Positions 8,039 to 17,531 are shown, counted from the first letter of the stretch. The stretch: DNA of 64,000 bases from Streptomyces sp. NBC_00287 (GCF_036173105.1 NZ_CP108053.1:4774001-4838000); one strand, 5' to 3'. A program made the numbers and translations. Notes: a model not told the origin generated them from the sequence alone.

Positions 8039-8638
8039 CTAGAAGGGGGGCTCGTCCGAGTAGCCGCCGCCAGCGCCGCCGCCGCCGGAGTTTCCACCCC
8101 AGCCGCCGCCACCACCGCCGCCGCCCTGCTGGCCACCGGCGGGAGCGCCGGTCGCCCACGGGTCGTCGGCGGGAGCGCCGCCGCCCTGCTGACCGCCGCC
8201 GGGGCCACCGCCCCAGCCGCCGCCACCCTGGCCGCCACCGCCGCCGAAGCCACCGCCCTGCTGGCCACCGCGGCCGGCGGTCTTGGTGACCTTGGCCGTG
8301 GCGTTGCGCAGGCTGGCGCCGACTTCCTCGACGTCCAGCTCGTAGACCGTGCGCTTGACGCCCTCACGGTCCTCGTAGGACCGCTGCTTCAACCGGCCCT
8401 GCACGATGACGCGCATGCCTCGCTGAAGCGACTCGGCGACATTCTCCGCCGCCTGACGCCAGACCGAGCAGGTCAGGAACAGGCTCTCGCCGTCCTTCCA
8501 CTCATTGGTCTGACGGTCGAAGGTGCGGGGAGTGGACGCGACACGGAACTTCGCGACCGCCGCACCGGAGGGGGTGAAGCGCAGCTCGGGGTCATCGACA
8601 AGATTGCCGACGACCGTGATGACGGTCTCGCCTGCCAT
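8039..8638 (-). CDS. ssb: single-stranded DNA-binding protein
   Basis: 199 residues. The OB-fold occupies residues 1-~115 (MAGETVITVVGNLVDDPELRFTPSGAAVAKFRVAS). A long, almost pure Gly/Gln/Trp linker follows (positions ~8060-8280), and the protein ends in the acidic tip DEPPF that docks partner replication and repair proteins. The tip is intact, so this is a full-function SSB. Operon neighbours are ribosomal proteins S6 and S18, the classic arrangement. Confidence 0.97.
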   Translation of the reverse strand: MAGETVITVVGNLVDDPELRFTPSGAAVAKFRVASTPRTFDRQTNEWKDGESLFLTCSVWRQAAENVAESLQRGMRVIVQGRLKQRSYEDREGVKRTVYELDVEEVGASLRNATAKVTKTAGRGGQQGGGFGGGGGQGGGGWGGGPGGGQQGGGAPADDPWATGAPAGGQQGGGGGGGGWGGNSGGGGAGGGYSDEPPF

Positions 8639-8718
8639 GGGGGAACCTCTCGGCGGGTTTGCTGCTGGCTGCTTGGTGCTGCTGCTACTCGGATCCCGAG
8701 ATCAGCTGAGCGGGATGC

Positions 8719-9009
8719 TCAGTGGGTCTCGGGGCGGAGGACCTTGGTCCGGAGGACCGACTCGTTCAGGTTCATCTGGCGGTCGAGCTCCTTGACGACC
8801 GCAGGCTCGGCCTGCAGGTCGATGACCGAGTAGATGCCCTCGGGCTTCTTCTTGATCTCGTACGAGAGACGACGACGGCCCCAGGTGTCGACCTTCTCGA
8901 CCTTGCCGTTGCCCTCACGGACGACGGAGAGGAAGTTCTCGATCAGGGGGGCGACAGCGCGCTCCTCCAGATCGGGGTCGAGGATGACCATCACCTCGTA
9001 GTGACGCAT
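8719..9009 (-). CDS. rpsF: 30S ribosomal protein S6
   Basis: 96 residues, beginning MRHYEVMVILDPDLEERAV at the ATG at 9009, with GGAGGTGGG shortly upstream. The RNP-like ferredoxin fold and the GRRRLSYEIKKKPEGIYSVID strand pair are typical of bS6. First gene of the rpsF-ssb-rpsR-rplI operon. In several bacteria the S6:S18 complex binds the leader of this operon; no such structure was identified here. Confidence 0.98.
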   Translation of the reverse strand: MRHYEVMVILDPDLEERAVAPLIENFLSVVREGNGKVEKVDTWGRRRLSYEIKKKPEGIYSVIDLQAEPAVVKELDRQMNLNESVLRTKVLRPETH

Positions 9010-9273
9010 GTGGAACCCACCTCCTTTGGACTCAGCGGCCACGGTCGTTCCGTGGCAGGAGGGTCGTGATGCGTACGCAACGGTATCCGCCGCCACTGAC
9101 AATCGGGGTCCCCTCTCGGGAGCCCCGGTCGTGACATGGGCAGACACTGCTGCAGACGGTACAGAGTACCCGCACACCCGCTTCCGGTTGAAATCCGGCC
9201 GTGAGCGCCGACAATCTGGATACATCGGGTGTGTATGGCGCTACGATGCGCCGCCTTCCGCAGGAGGTGCCCT

Positions 9274-9588
9274 ATGGCACAGACAATGCGACCCAACACC
9301 GTCGGAGGCCTCTTCGCCACGGACGGAAAGCCCCACCCGCTCCAGGACACCCTGCTCGCGGTGACCCTGGTGCTGGGGATCACGTCTTTCGTCACGGCGA
9401 TGTTCCACGACCTGCATCTGCTCAGCTCCTGGACCGGCCTGGTGGGGCTCGCCACCGGTGCCTACGGCCTGTGGGTCTCGGAGACGACGCGGGAGCGCTT
9501 CGGCCTGATCCTGGGTCTGGGCGCCTCGGGCGTCGGCTTCTTCCTGGGCATGGCGCACGGCGGTCTCTTCGGCGGGGTCGTTGGCTGA
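9274..9588 (+). CDS. small conserved membrane protein
   Basis: 104 residues from the ATG at 9274, chosen because CAGGAGG lies just before it. Three hydrophobic stretches are visible (about residues 25-45, 50-68, 78-100), including TLLAVTLVLGITSFVTAMF and LGLGASGVGFFLGMAHGG, separated by a short RERFG loop. No known enzyme motif is seen. It is divergent from rpsF and precedes the FemX gene; a membrane function of unknown kind is all that can be supported. Confidence 0.7.
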   Translation: MAQTMRPNTVGGLFATDGKPHPLQDTLLAVTLVLGITSFVTAMFHDLHLLSSWTGLVGLATGAYGLWVSETTRERFGLILGLGASGVGFFLGMAHGGLFGGVVG

Positions 9589-9766
9589 CGCCATAGACAC
9601 CGTCCTCGGACGCCTCTGACACCACCGCACAGCGCCTCGGCGGCCGACAGGCCGGGGCGAAGCTTCCGTACGCCCAGCCGGGGCGCTCGCGAGGCGCAGT
9701 AGGCTTCGGCGCGAGAGCCGGAGCCCCTGAACCCATGGGGACACACCAGCCCGAGGAGCGCCCCGA

Positions 9767-10888
9767 ATGAGCCTGACCCTGAGGACGATCAGTCGCGAGC
9801 AGCATCTGGCATACATCCAGAGCCTGCCGGCGGCGAGCCACATGCAGGTTCCGGCCTGGGCCGACGTCAAGGCGGAGTGGCGCTCCGAGAGCCTCGGGTG
9901 GTTCGACGACCGCACTGGTGAGATGGTCGGCGCGGGCCTGGTCCTCTACCGCCAGCTGCCCAAGATCAAGCGCTACCTCGCCTATCTGCCCGAGGGCCCG
10001 GTTATCAACTGGTTCGCGCCAAATCTGACCGACTGGCTGGAACCGATGCTCGCGCACCTCAAGCAGCAGGGTGCCTTCTCCGTGAAGATGGGCCCGCCGG
10101 TGATCATCCGGCGCTGGGAGGCCAACTCCATCAAGCAGGGCATCCAGAACCCCGACGTGAAGCGGCTGCGCGACATCGAGGCCGACTTCATCGAGCCGCG
10201 CGCCTTCGAGGTCGCCGACAAGCTGCGCCGTATGGGCTGGCAGCAGGGCGAGGACGGCGGCGCCGGCTTCGGCGACGTCCAGCCCCGCTACGTCTACCAG
10301 GTGCCGCTGGCCAACCGCTCCCTGGAAGAGGTCCACAAGAACTTCAACCAGCTGTGGCGCCGCAACATCAAGAAGGCCGAGAAGGCCGGTGTCGAGGTCG
10401 TCCAGGGCGGCTACCACGACCTTGAGGAATGGCAGCGGCTGTACGAGATCACGGCCGTGCGCGACCACTTCCGGCCCCGCCCGCTGGGGTACTTCCAGCG
10501 CATGTGGACGGCCCTCAACACCGAGGACCCGAACCGCATGCGGCTGTACTTCGCCCGGCACAACGGCGTGAACCTGGCCGCCGCGACGATGCTGGTGGTC
10601 GGCGGGCACGTCTGGTACTCCTACGGCGCCTCCGACAACATCGGCCGTGAGGTCCGGCCCTCGAACGCGATGCAGTGGCGGATGCTGCGCGACGCCTACG
10701 CGCTCGGCGCGACCGTCTACGACCTGCGGGGCATCTCCGACTCGCTGGACGAGTCCGACCACCTCTTCGGCCTGATCCAGTTCAAGGTGGGCACGGGCGG
10801 CCAGGCCGCCGAGTACCTCGGCGAGTGGGACTTCCCGCTGAACAAGCTGCTCCACAAGGCGCTCGACATCTACATGTCGCGCCGCTGA
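9767..10888 (+). CDS. femX: FemX-type lipid II amino-acid transferase (FemABX family)
   Basis: 373 residues. Two GNAT-like subdomains typical of Fem transferases are present; recognisable segments are SHMQVPAWADVKAEW, YLAYLPEGPVINW, NFNQLWRRNIKKAEKAGVEV and VYDLRGISDSLD. Family members use aminoacyl-tRNA to add the first residue of the interpeptide bridge to lipid II. Streptomycetes have a glycine bridge, so transfer of the first glycine is likely but inferred. The next gene, 74 bases on, is alanine-racemase-like, which supports a peptidoglycan role. Confidence 0.85.
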   Translation: MSLTLRTISREQHLAYIQSLPAASHMQVPAWADVKAEWRSESLGWFDDRTGEMVGAGLVLYRQLPKIKRYLAYLPEGPVINWFAPNLTDWLEPMLAHLKQQGAFSVKMGPPVIIRRWEANSIKQGIQNPDVKRLRDIEADFIEPRAFEVADKLRRMGWQQGEDGGAGFGDVQPRYVYQVPLANRSLEEVHKNFNQLWRRNIKKAEKAGVEVVQGGYHDLEEWQRLYEITAVRDHFRPRPLGYFQRMWTALNTEDPNRMRLYFARHNGVNLAAATMLVVGGHVWYSYGASDNIGREVRPSNAMQWRMLRDAYALGATVYDLRGISDSLDESDHLFGLIQFKVGTGGQAAEYLGEWDFPLNKLLHKALDIYMSRR

Positions 10889-10962
10889 GCCACGGGCATT
10901 TGCTTCGATAGCTTCCATACCTCTGATACACCGCAGCCACCCGAAAGGTTCCAGGTCCGGCC

Positions 10963-11994
10963 ATGGCGCTCACGCTCTACGTCGACACCGCGCGCTGGCG
11001 GGCGCACCACAAGCACGTGCAGGAGCAGTTCCCGGGCCTCGTCCCGGTCTGCAAGGGCAACGGCTACGGCTTCGGGCACGAGCGCCTCGCCGAGGAGGCC
11101 ACACGGCTCGGCTCGGACGTCCTCGCCGTGGGCACGACGTACGAGGCCGCGCGCATCAAGGACTGGTTCGGCGGTGACCTGCTGGTGCTGACGCCGTACC
11201 GGCGCGGCGAGGAGCCGGTGCCGCTGCCGGACCGGGTCATCCGCTCGGTGTCCTCGATCGACGGCGTGTACGGCCTCGTGGGGGCCCGGGTGGTCATCGA
11301 GGTGATGTCCTCGATGAAGCGGCACGGTGTGAGCGAGCAGGACCTGCCGCAGCTGCACTCCGCCATAGAGAACGTCCGCCTGGAGGGCTTCGCCATCCAC
11401 CTGCCGCTGGACCGCACCGACGGCTCGGACGCCGTCGAGGAGGTCATCGGCTGGATGGACCGGCTGCGCGCGGCGCGGCTGCCGCTGCACACGATGTTCG
11501 TCAGCCACCTCAAGGCCGAGGAACTCGCCCGGCTCCAGCAGCAGTTCCCGCAGACCCGCTTCCGCGCCCGCATCGGCACCCGGCTGTGGCTGGGGGACCA
11601 CGAGGCCACGGAGTACAGCGGCGCGGTCCTGGACGTCACCCGTGTCTCGAAGGGCGACCGCTTCGGCTACCGGCAGCAGAAGGCGGCCTCCGACGGCTAT
11701 CTGGTCGTCGTGGCGGGCGGAACGTCGCACGGGGTGGGTCTGGAGGCCCCCAAGGCGCTGCACGGCGTCATGCCGCGCGCCAAGGGCGTCGCCCGGGCCG
11801 GTCTCGCCACCGTCAACCGGAACCTTTCTCCGTTCGTCTGGGGCGGCAAGCAGCGCTGGTTCGCCGAGCCGCCGCACATGCAGGTCTCCATCCTGTTCGT
11901 GCCGTCGGACGCACCGGAGCCGAAGGTCGGCGACGAGCTGGTGGCCCATCTGCGCCACACCACCACCCAGTTCGACCGCATCGTCGACCGCTGA
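10963..11994 (+). CDS. alanine-racemase-like PLP enzyme
   Basis: 343 residues with the fold-type III barrel start. Lys31 in PVCKGNGYGFGHERLA is the expected pyridoxal-phosphate Schiff-base lysine, and the C-terminal domain carries KGDRFGYRQQ, in the place of the second catalytic tyrosine region. It differs enough from housekeeping Alr (poor CxGMDQ-type C-terminal block) that another amino acid or a regulatory role is possible. It shares an orientation and probably a transcript with femX, and a clear hairpin terminator follows. Confidence 0.75.
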   Translation: MALTLYVDTARWRAHHKHVQEQFPGLVPVCKGNGYGFGHERLAEEATRLGSDVLAVGTTYEAARIKDWFGGDLLVLTPYRRGEEPVPLPDRVIRSVSSIDGVYGLVGARVVIEVMSSMKRHGVSEQDLPQLHSAIENVRLEGFAIHLPLDRTDGSDAVEEVIGWMDRLRAARLPLHTMFVSHLKAEELARLQQQFPQTRFRARIGTRLWLGDHEATEYSGAVLDVTRVSKGDRFGYRQQKAASDGYLVVVAGGTSHGVGLEAPKALHGVMPRAKGVARAGLATVNRNLSPFVWGGKQRWFAEPPHMQVSILFVPSDAPEPKVGDELVAHLRHTTTQFDRIVDR

Positions 11995-12017
11995 TCCACC
12001 CTCCCCAGGGCAACAGA

Positions 12018-12051
12018 AAGGCCGTGCACGGGTTTTCCCGCGCACGGCCTT
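12018..12051 (+). terminator. terminator of the femX-racemase unit
   Basis: Ten-base arms AAGGCCGTGC (12018-12027) and GCACGGCCTT (12042-12051), 24 bases after the racemase stop, before the convergent GT87 gene. No long T run follows, as is usual in streptomycetes. Confidence 0.75.
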
Positions 12052-12098
12052 CGGCGTTCTCCAGCCCCTGCGTCTACGGCCCTTCGGACCGCGTTCGC

Positions 12099-13598
12099 TC
12101 AGAGCGAACGGTCCTCCACCCCCGGGCTGCCCCATTCCACCTGCGGCCCGTCGAAGTGGGCCGCGTGCTTGGGCGGATGGGCCGCGGCGCCGAGCACGAA
12201 GACATCCTCCGCCCCGTCGAGCACACCGCCCGAGGGGTCGTCGTCGCCCGCCCGGCGCACCACGTCCCGCTCGGGCATGAGGATGTCGCGGACGATCACG
12301 GCGCACAGGTAGAGCGTGCCCAGCAGATGCACGCCGATGGCCCAGTGGTAGCCGTCGGTCGGCAGTCCCTTGTGGGCGTCTCCGCTGGTCGTGTACGCGA
12401 GGTACATCCAGATCCCGAGGAAGTACGCCACCTCGCAGGCCTGCCAGATCAGGAAGTCCCGCCACTTGGGCCGGGCCAGCGCGGCCAGCGGGATCAGCCA
12501 CAGGACGTACTGCGGTGAGTAGACCTTGTTGGTGAGGATGAACGCCGCGACGATCAGGAACGCGAGTTGTGCAAAGCGCGGCCGGCGCGGAGCGGTCAGG
12601 GTGAGCGCGGCAACACCGGCGCAGCACAGCAGCATCAGCAGCGTGGCAAGCGTGTTGACGGTGTCGGTGCTGAGCGGGTTGTCGGAGTTCTGGGCCAGGA
12701 TCAGCCAGAAGGAACCGAAGTCGACGCCCCGCTCCTGGCTGAACGTGTAGAACTTCGACCAGCCGTCGAAGGCGAGGAGCATCACCGGGCCGTTCACGAC
12801 CACCCAGGCGACGGCCGTACCGCCCAGCGCCTTTCCGAACTCCCGCCATTTGCCCGCACGCCAGCACAGCACGAACAACGCGCCCAGCAGCAGGACGGGA
12901 TAGAGCTTGGCGGCCGTGGCGAGCCCCAGGAGGACGCCGAAGGCGAGCGGACGGCTCCGTGCCCACATCAGCATCGCGGCGGCCGTCAGAGCGACGGCCA
13001 GCAGGTCCCAGTTGATGGTCGCGGTCAGCGCGAAGGCCGGTGCCAGCGCGACCAGCAGGCCATCCCAGGGGCGCCGGGCATGCGTGCGGGTCACACAGAC
13101 GGCGATGACGGCCGCGCAGGCCATCAGCATCCCCGCGTTGACCATCCAGTACCACTGCTCCTGGTCCTGGATGCTGCCGCTGCCCGGCGTGAGCCAGGAG
13201 GCCACTTCCATGAACACACCGGTCAGCACCGGGTACTCGAGGTACTCCATGTCGCCGGAGAGCTTGTCGAAGTACGGCACCAGGCCGTCGGCGAAGCCGC
13301 GCCCCTGGTACAGGTGCGGGATGTCGGAGTAGCAGGCGTGCGTGTACTGCGAGCTGGCGCCGAAGAACCAGGCGCCGTTGTAGCAGGGCGCCTTCTGGAC
13401 CAGGCCGAGGGCGAACATACCGATCGCCACGAGCGCGATGACCCGCACCGGGGTCCACCACGACGTCCCCAGCAGGGCACGCCGTCCGATGGGGCCGCCG
13501 ATCAGCTCACTGCCGCTGCGGGCCACCTCGTCGTCCTTGGTCGGCCGCACCGGGTCCGGCTCGTGCACGCTCGATTGCGTCGTCTCTGCACTGGGCAT
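12099..13598 (-). CDS. GT87-family membrane glycosyltransferase (DUF2029)
   Basis: About 499 residues from an ATG at 13598 with AGGA eight bases before it; an ATG at 13607 is an alternative. After a ~60-residue polar N-terminus come about ten membrane spans (VRVIALVAIGMFALGLVQKA, then AVIAVCVTR and others) with a periplasmic loop DIPHLYQGRGFADGLVPYFD containing the acidic residue typical of GT-C polyprenyl-phosphate-mannose enzymes. Substrate unknown; an envelope glycolipid or glycoprotein is likely. Downstream of the PBP gene on the same strand. Confidence 0.8.
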   Translation of the reverse strand: MPSAETTQSSVHEPDPVRPTKDDEVARSGSELIGGPIGRRALLGTSWWTPVRVIALVAIGMFALGLVQKAPCYNGAWFFGASSQYTHACYSDIPHLYQGRGFADGLVPYFDKLSGDMEYLEYPVLTGVFMEVASWLTPGSGSIQDQEQWYWMVNAGMLMACAAVIAVCVTRTHARRPWDGLLVALAPAFALTATINWDLLAVALTAAAMLMWARSRPLAFGVLLGLATAAKLYPVLLLGALFVLCWRAGKWREFGKALGGTAVAWVVVNGPVMLLAFDGWSKFYTFSQERGVDFGSFWLILAQNSDNPLSTDTVNTLATLLMLLCCAGVAALTLTAPRRPRFAQLAFLIVAAFILTNKVYSPQYVLWLIPLAALARPKWRDFLIWQACEVAYFLGIWMYLAYTTSGDAHKGLPTDGYHWAIGVHLLGTLYLCAVIVRDILMPERDVVRRAGDDDPSGGVLDGAEDVFVLGAAAHPPKHAAHFDGPQVEWGSPGVEDRSL

Positions 13599-13636
13599 GG
13601 GGCACATCCTGCCGTACGCGCCTGGGTATACGCCGT

Positions 13637-13667
13637 GGGCCGCCGCACCTGTTCGGTGCGGCGGCCC
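13637..13667 (-). terminator. hairpin after the PBP gene
   Basis: Thirteen-base perfect arms (13637-13649 and 13655-13667) with a five-base loop, between the PBP stop and the GT87 start on the same strand. It probably separates the two transcripts. A parS site begins two bases beyond it. Confidence 0.7.
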
Positions 13668-13669
13668 AT

Positions 13670-13683
13670 GTTTCACGTGAAAC
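13670..13683. promoter_or_regulatory. parS: parS site
   Basis: Exact GTTTCACGTGAAAC in the PBP-GT87 intergenic space, adjoining the hairpin at 13637-13667. Confidence 0.93.
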
Positions 13684-13742
13684 ACCCTCGCCGGGCGATA
13701 TGGCACCCAACCGGGCGCCCACCGGATTCCCGGCCGGTCGGG

Positions 13743-16448
13743 CTAGCCGGTGGAGTCACTGCCTCCGAAGAGGCCTCCGTTGCCGTTGCCATTGCTGTTC
13801 CCGGTATCGCTGGTGTCCGTGGGCGTGGGGGATGTGGTCACGCCCCCGTCCGTGCCGCCGTTGTCGGTCCCGCCAGTGGTTTCCTCGCAGCCGAAGAAGC
13901 CACAGTCCGGCAGAGACTCCGAGGGCTTCGGGTTGGGCTTGGTCTTGCTCGGCGTCGGGGTCGGCGTGGGGCTGGACTCCTCCGTCTCGCTGACCGTGGG
14001 AGTCGGCGTCGGGGACGGAAGGTCGTTGATGACCTCGCCAATGGGCTCCGGAGTCGGGAAGTCCTTCGCCGGCTCGCCCTTCAGCGCCTGCTCCATGTAG
14101 TCGTGCCAGATCTCGGCCGGGAACGACGCACCGTGGATCGAGTCCTGGGCGCCCGTGCCGTACATCTTCAGGAACTTGCGGTTCTTGATGGTCTCGTCAT
14201 CGGGGTACCGGAACATGCTGATCGCGGTCGACAGCTGCGGGGTGTACCCGACGAACCAGGCCGACTTGTTGCCGTCGGTGGTACCGGTCTTGCCGGCCAC
14301 CTCACGTCCGGTCAGCTGGGCGTTGGTACCCGTACCCTTCTCGACCACGGTCTTCAGGACGTCGGTGACGTTGTCGGCCACCTGGGCGGTGAAGGCCTGC
14401 TGCGTCTCGTCCTTGTGCGTGTAGACCGTGCCCTCCGCGCTCTTGACCTCGGTGACGGAGTATGGATCATTCTGCTTGCCGCTGGCCGCGAACGTGGCGT
14501 ACGAGCCCGCCATACGGATCGCGCTGGGCTCGGAGATGCCGATGGAGAAGGACGGGAAGGTGGTACCGGTCAGGCTGTCCGGATGGAGGCCCGCGTCTTC
14601 GGCGGCCTCCTTCACCTTGTCCAGACCGACGTCCATGCCGAGCTGCACGAAGGCGGAGTTCGCCGAGAACTGCATCGCGGTGCGCAGGTCGACCTGGTAG
14701 TTCGGCGGGTCGCCGAGCGACTCCTCACCGTCGTTGGCCTGGAGCCACTCCTTGCCCTTGTCGTCCTGCCAGACCGTCCCGTCGTAGTTCTTGATCTTGA
14801 GGTCGTTCTCGCCGCTGTACAGGCTCTTCGGGGACACCTTGGTCCGCTCGTCCTGTGGCTGTGTCTCGAGGCCTTCCGGGTCCCGCACGCCCCACTTCAT
14901 GGCGGCCGCGAGGACGAACGGCTTGAACGTCGAACCGACCTGGGCGCCGGTGACATCGGCGTTGTTGGTGAAGTGCTTGGTCGCGTCCGCACCGCCGTAG
15001 ATCGCCTTGATGGCACCCGTCTCCGGGTCCACCGAAGCCCCGCCGAACTGGACGTGCGTGTCCGTCTTCGGCCGCTTCTTGGGGTCGATGTTCTCCTTCT
15101 CGACCTTCTTCACCGCGGCCTCGAGCGCCTTGACCTTCTTCTTGTCGAAGGTCGTGTAGATCGAGTAACCGCCCTGCTGGAGGTCGTTCGCGGTGATGTT
15201 CGTGTTGTTGATCACGTACGCCTTGGCGAGGTCGACGAGATAGCCGACCTGGCCGCCCAGCGCGGTGTTCGAGCGAGGGTTCTGGACCGTCGGAAGATCC
15301 TTGTACTTGGCCCGCTCGGTGGGGTCGAGGTGGCCGTACTCGACCATCTTGTCCAGCGTGTCCTGCATCTGAAGCTTGGCACGCTTGCTGTTGGCCTCGG
15401 GCGTCGCGGCCGTATCGACGGAGGTCGCGCCGGCCGGGTCGTAGTAGGTGGCGCCCTTGAGCATGGCCGCGAGGAAGGCACACTGCCCGGGGTTCAGGTC
15501 GACCGAGTCCTTGTTGAAGTACGCCCGCGAGGCCGCCTGGATGCCGTAGGCACCGCGGCCGTAGTACGCGGAGTTCAGGTAACCGGCCATGATCTCGTCC
15601 TTGGAGAACTTGGCGCCCACCTTGACCGAGACGAAGATCTCCTGGAACTTACGGGAGATCGTCTGCGACTGGTCGTCCAGCATCGCGTTCTTGACGAACT
15701 GCTGGGTGATCGTCGATCCACCCTGGGTCTCGCCGCCCCGTGCCATGTTGAACACGGCGCGGGCGATGCCCTTGGGGTCGATGCCGCTGTCGGTCATGAA
15801 GGTCTTGTTCTCCTGGGAGATGACCGCGTTGCGCATCTCCTCGGGAATCTGGTCCAGCTTGACGATCTGGCGGTTCGTCTCGCCACCCGTGGCGACCATC
15901 GGGGAGCCGTCGGACCAGTAGAAGACGTTGTTCTGCGCCTCGGCCGTATCCGCCACGTTGGGGACGCCCACCATCGCGTAGCCGATGCCCGCGATGGCCA
16001 CCAGGCTGCCGAAGAAGCCGATGCACAGGCCGGACACGAGCTTCCAGGAGGGCACCCAGCGGCGCCAGCCGTACTTGCCCGCGCGCGGATAGTCGATGAT
16101 CCGCTTCTTCACGGGCCCCGAGGCCCGCCCGCGGCCCCGGCCGGGACCGGTCGGTCCGCCGGGAGCACCCCGTCGGCCACCGCGGCCCGGCTCGGCCGCT
16201 CTACGGCGGCCGCCCCCGCTTCTCTGGGCCGCACGCCGGGCTTCGGCGCGGCCGCCGTACGGACGCTCCTCACCACCCGGACCATACGACTCCGACCCAT
16301 GGGAGCTCGTCCCATAGGAGTCGGCGGAAGACCCGGTGGCGCCTCGCGGTGCCGCGCGGCGGCCGGAGGACGAGCCGGACTGGCCGCGTCGGGCCGCGGC
16401 ACGTCCGCCTTCCTGCGGCTGCGGCGGTTTGCGACGGTGCTCGCTCAT
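13743..16448 (-). CDS. class A penicillin-binding protein (transglycosylase/transpeptidase)
   Basis: 901 residues from the ATG at 16448 (MSEHRRKPPQ), with GAGGAG before it. Order: Arg/Gly/Ser-rich cytoplasmic tail (~1-135), one membrane anchor (LVSGLCIGFFGSLVAIAGIGYAM), GT51 transglycosylase with EMRNAVISQENKTFM and GGSTITQQFVKN, then a transpeptidase with S-T-F-K near residue 504, S-A-N near 595 and K-T-G-T near 720. The end is a disordered Pro/Thr/Ser then Gly/Asp/Asn tail (~800-901). It polymerises and cross-links glycan outside the membrane. Confidence 0.95.
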   Translation of the reverse strand: MSEHRRKPPQPQEGGRAAARRGQSGSSSGRRAAPRGATGSSADSYGTSSHGSESYGPGGEERPYGGRAEARRAAQRSGGGRRRAAEPGRGGRRGAPGGPTGPGRGRGRASGPVKKRIIDYPRAGKYGWRRWVPSWKLVSGLCIGFFGSLVAIAGIGYAMVGVPNVADTAEAQNNVFYWSDGSPMVATGGETNRQIVKLDQIPEEMRNAVISQENKTFMTDSGIDPKGIARAVFNMARGGETQGGSTITQQFVKNAMLDDQSQTISRKFQEIFVSVKVGAKFSKDEIMAGYLNSAYYGRGAYGIQAASRAYFNKDSVDLNPGQCAFLAAMLKGATYYDPAGATSVDTAATPEANSKRAKLQMQDTLDKMVEYGHLDPTERAKYKDLPTVQNPRSNTALGGQVGYLVDLAKAYVINNTNITANDLQQGGYSIYTTFDKKKVKALEAAVKKVEKENIDPKKRPKTDTHVQFGGASVDPETGAIKAIYGGADATKHFTNNADVTGAQVGSTFKPFVLAAAMKWGVRDPEGLETQPQDERTKVSPKSLYSGENDLKIKNYDGTVWQDDKGKEWLQANDGEESLGDPPNYQVDLRTAMQFSANSAFVQLGMDVGLDKVKEAAEDAGLHPDSLTGTTFPSFSIGISEPSAIRMAGSYATFAASGKQNDPYSVTEVKSAEGTVYTHKDETQQAFTAQVADNVTDVLKTVVEKGTGTNAQLTGREVAGKTGTTDGNKSAWFVGYTPQLSTAISMFRYPDDETIKNRKFLKMYGTGAQDSIHGASFPAEIWHDYMEQALKGEPAKDFPTPEPIGEVINDLPSPTPTPTVSETEESSPTPTPTPSKTKPNPKPSESLPDCGFFGCEETTGGTDNGGTDGGVTTSPTPTDTSDTGNSNGNGNGGLFGGSDSTG

Positions 16449-16803
16449 CGAACGACTACTCCTCGGGCAGGCGCACCCGTGTGACGCGCCTGGAAACGGC
16501 GGCAGGTTTCCGGTCCCCCCGAAGTACGGATGTGGTCGCTTCCGCATTCACCCGTACTGCACCGGGGACGACGACGCCCCCAGACGTCACTTGGTTCCCG
16601 GTGGTGTGCATGGCGCACAGACTACGCACCGTCAAAACCCGCCTAGCCCCGAAGTTCACCCCAAATCAGGCAACTCGCTTCCCATGAATCAGTGATGTGA
16701 TCCCGTTCACCTTCCTCCCTCTTGTCGCATCCGGAAGGTCGTTCTATCGTCGTGATGTATCGAGTCGATACATCAGGGCGACATAAGACGAGGAGGCGAG
16801 AGG
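16449..16803. promoter_or_regulatory. divergent promoter region of PBP and PadR genes
   Basis: No gene is seen in these 355 bases. The right end holds the PadR operator candidate at 16754-16774 and the AGGAGG ribosome binding site of the PadR gene. A locally A/T-richer stretch near 16640-16760 is a plausible site for divergent promoters, but no -35/-10 pair is convincing. Confidence 0.4.
16754..16774. promoter_or_regulatory. probable PadR operator
   Basis: A perfect inverted repeat, GATGTATCGA / TCGATACATC around one central base, 30 bases before the PadR start. It contains the ATGT...ACAT pattern that PadR-family repressors bind, so autoregulation is likely. No second copy was found upstream of ino1, so joint control of that gene would be by read-through. 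Confidence 0.65.
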
Positions 16804-17487
16804 ATGAGCCGGCGTTCCGGGATCCTTGAGTTCGCTGTCCTCGGCCTGCTCCGGGAATCCCCGATGCACGGCTATGAGCTGCGCAAACGACTCAATACGT
16901 CACTGGGAGTGTTCCGTGCGTTCAGCTACGGGACCCTCTACCCCTGCCTCAAGACGCTGGTCGCCAACGGCTGGTTGATCGAAGAGCCGGGGAACGCCCC
17001 CGAGGACGCCCTCGCCGCGCCCCTCACCGGCCGCCGCGCCAAGATCGTCTACCGGTTGACGGCGGAAGGTAAGGAGCACTTCGAGGACCTGCTCTCCCAG
17101 ACCGGCCCCGACGCGTACGAGGACGAGCACTTCGCCGCTCGGTTCGCCTTCTTCGGGCAGACCTCGCGCGATGTCCGTATGCGCGTGCTGGAGGGCCGTC
17201 GCAGCCGCCTGGAGGAGCGCCTGGAGAAGATGCGCGCCTCGCTGGCGCGCACCAGGGAGCGCCTCGACGACTACACGCTTGAGCTCCAGCGCCACGGAAT
17301 GGAGTCCGTGGAGCGCGAAGTGCGCTGGCTGAACGAGCTCATCGAGAGCGAGCGGGCCGGGAGGGACCTCAAAGGGTCCGCCACCGGGGGTCCCGCTCAG
17401 CAGGACACCACATCTGGATCGACGGGCGGCCTGCCCCGTCCCGGGGACGACCCCGGGACGGATTCGCCCGACGACACCGCCACGTGA
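16804..17487 (+). CDS. PadR-family transcriptional regulator
   Basis: 227 residues. The PadR winged helix (residues ~1-85) opens ILEFAVLGLLRESPMHGYELRKRLN and includes the FSYGTLYPCLKTLVANGWL recognition region. A helical dimerisation part with a likely coiled coil follows (~110-190), then a polar, disordered tail. It probably represses its own promoter through the palindrome at 16754. The next gene, inositol-phosphate synthase, starts 44 bases later with no terminator between. Confidence 0.9.
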   Translation: MSRRSGILEFAVLGLLRESPMHGYELRKRLNTSLGVFRAFSYGTLYPCLKTLVANGWLIEEPGNAPEDALAAPLTGRRAKIVYRLTAEGKEHFEDLLSQTGPDAYEDEHFAARFAFFGQTSRDVRMRVLEGRRSRLEERLEKMRASLARTRERLDDYTLELQRHGMESVEREVRWLNELIESERAGRDLKGSATGGPAQQDTTSGSTGGLPRPGDDPGTDSPDDTAT

Positions 17488-17531
17488 GAGCTCGCTTTGG
17501 GCCTCACTCGTACACACAGGGAGCAACCGGA

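Noticed and set aside
8060..8280. G/C repeat tract resembling a tandem repeat
   Set aside because: It encodes the Gly/Gln linker of SSB and is explained by that low-complexity protein segment.
12567..16484. Very long plus-strand open frame opposite the GT87 and PBP genes
   Set aside because: It crosses two well-supported minus-strand genes and the hairpin between them; the product is Arg/Val/Gly low complexity with no domain.
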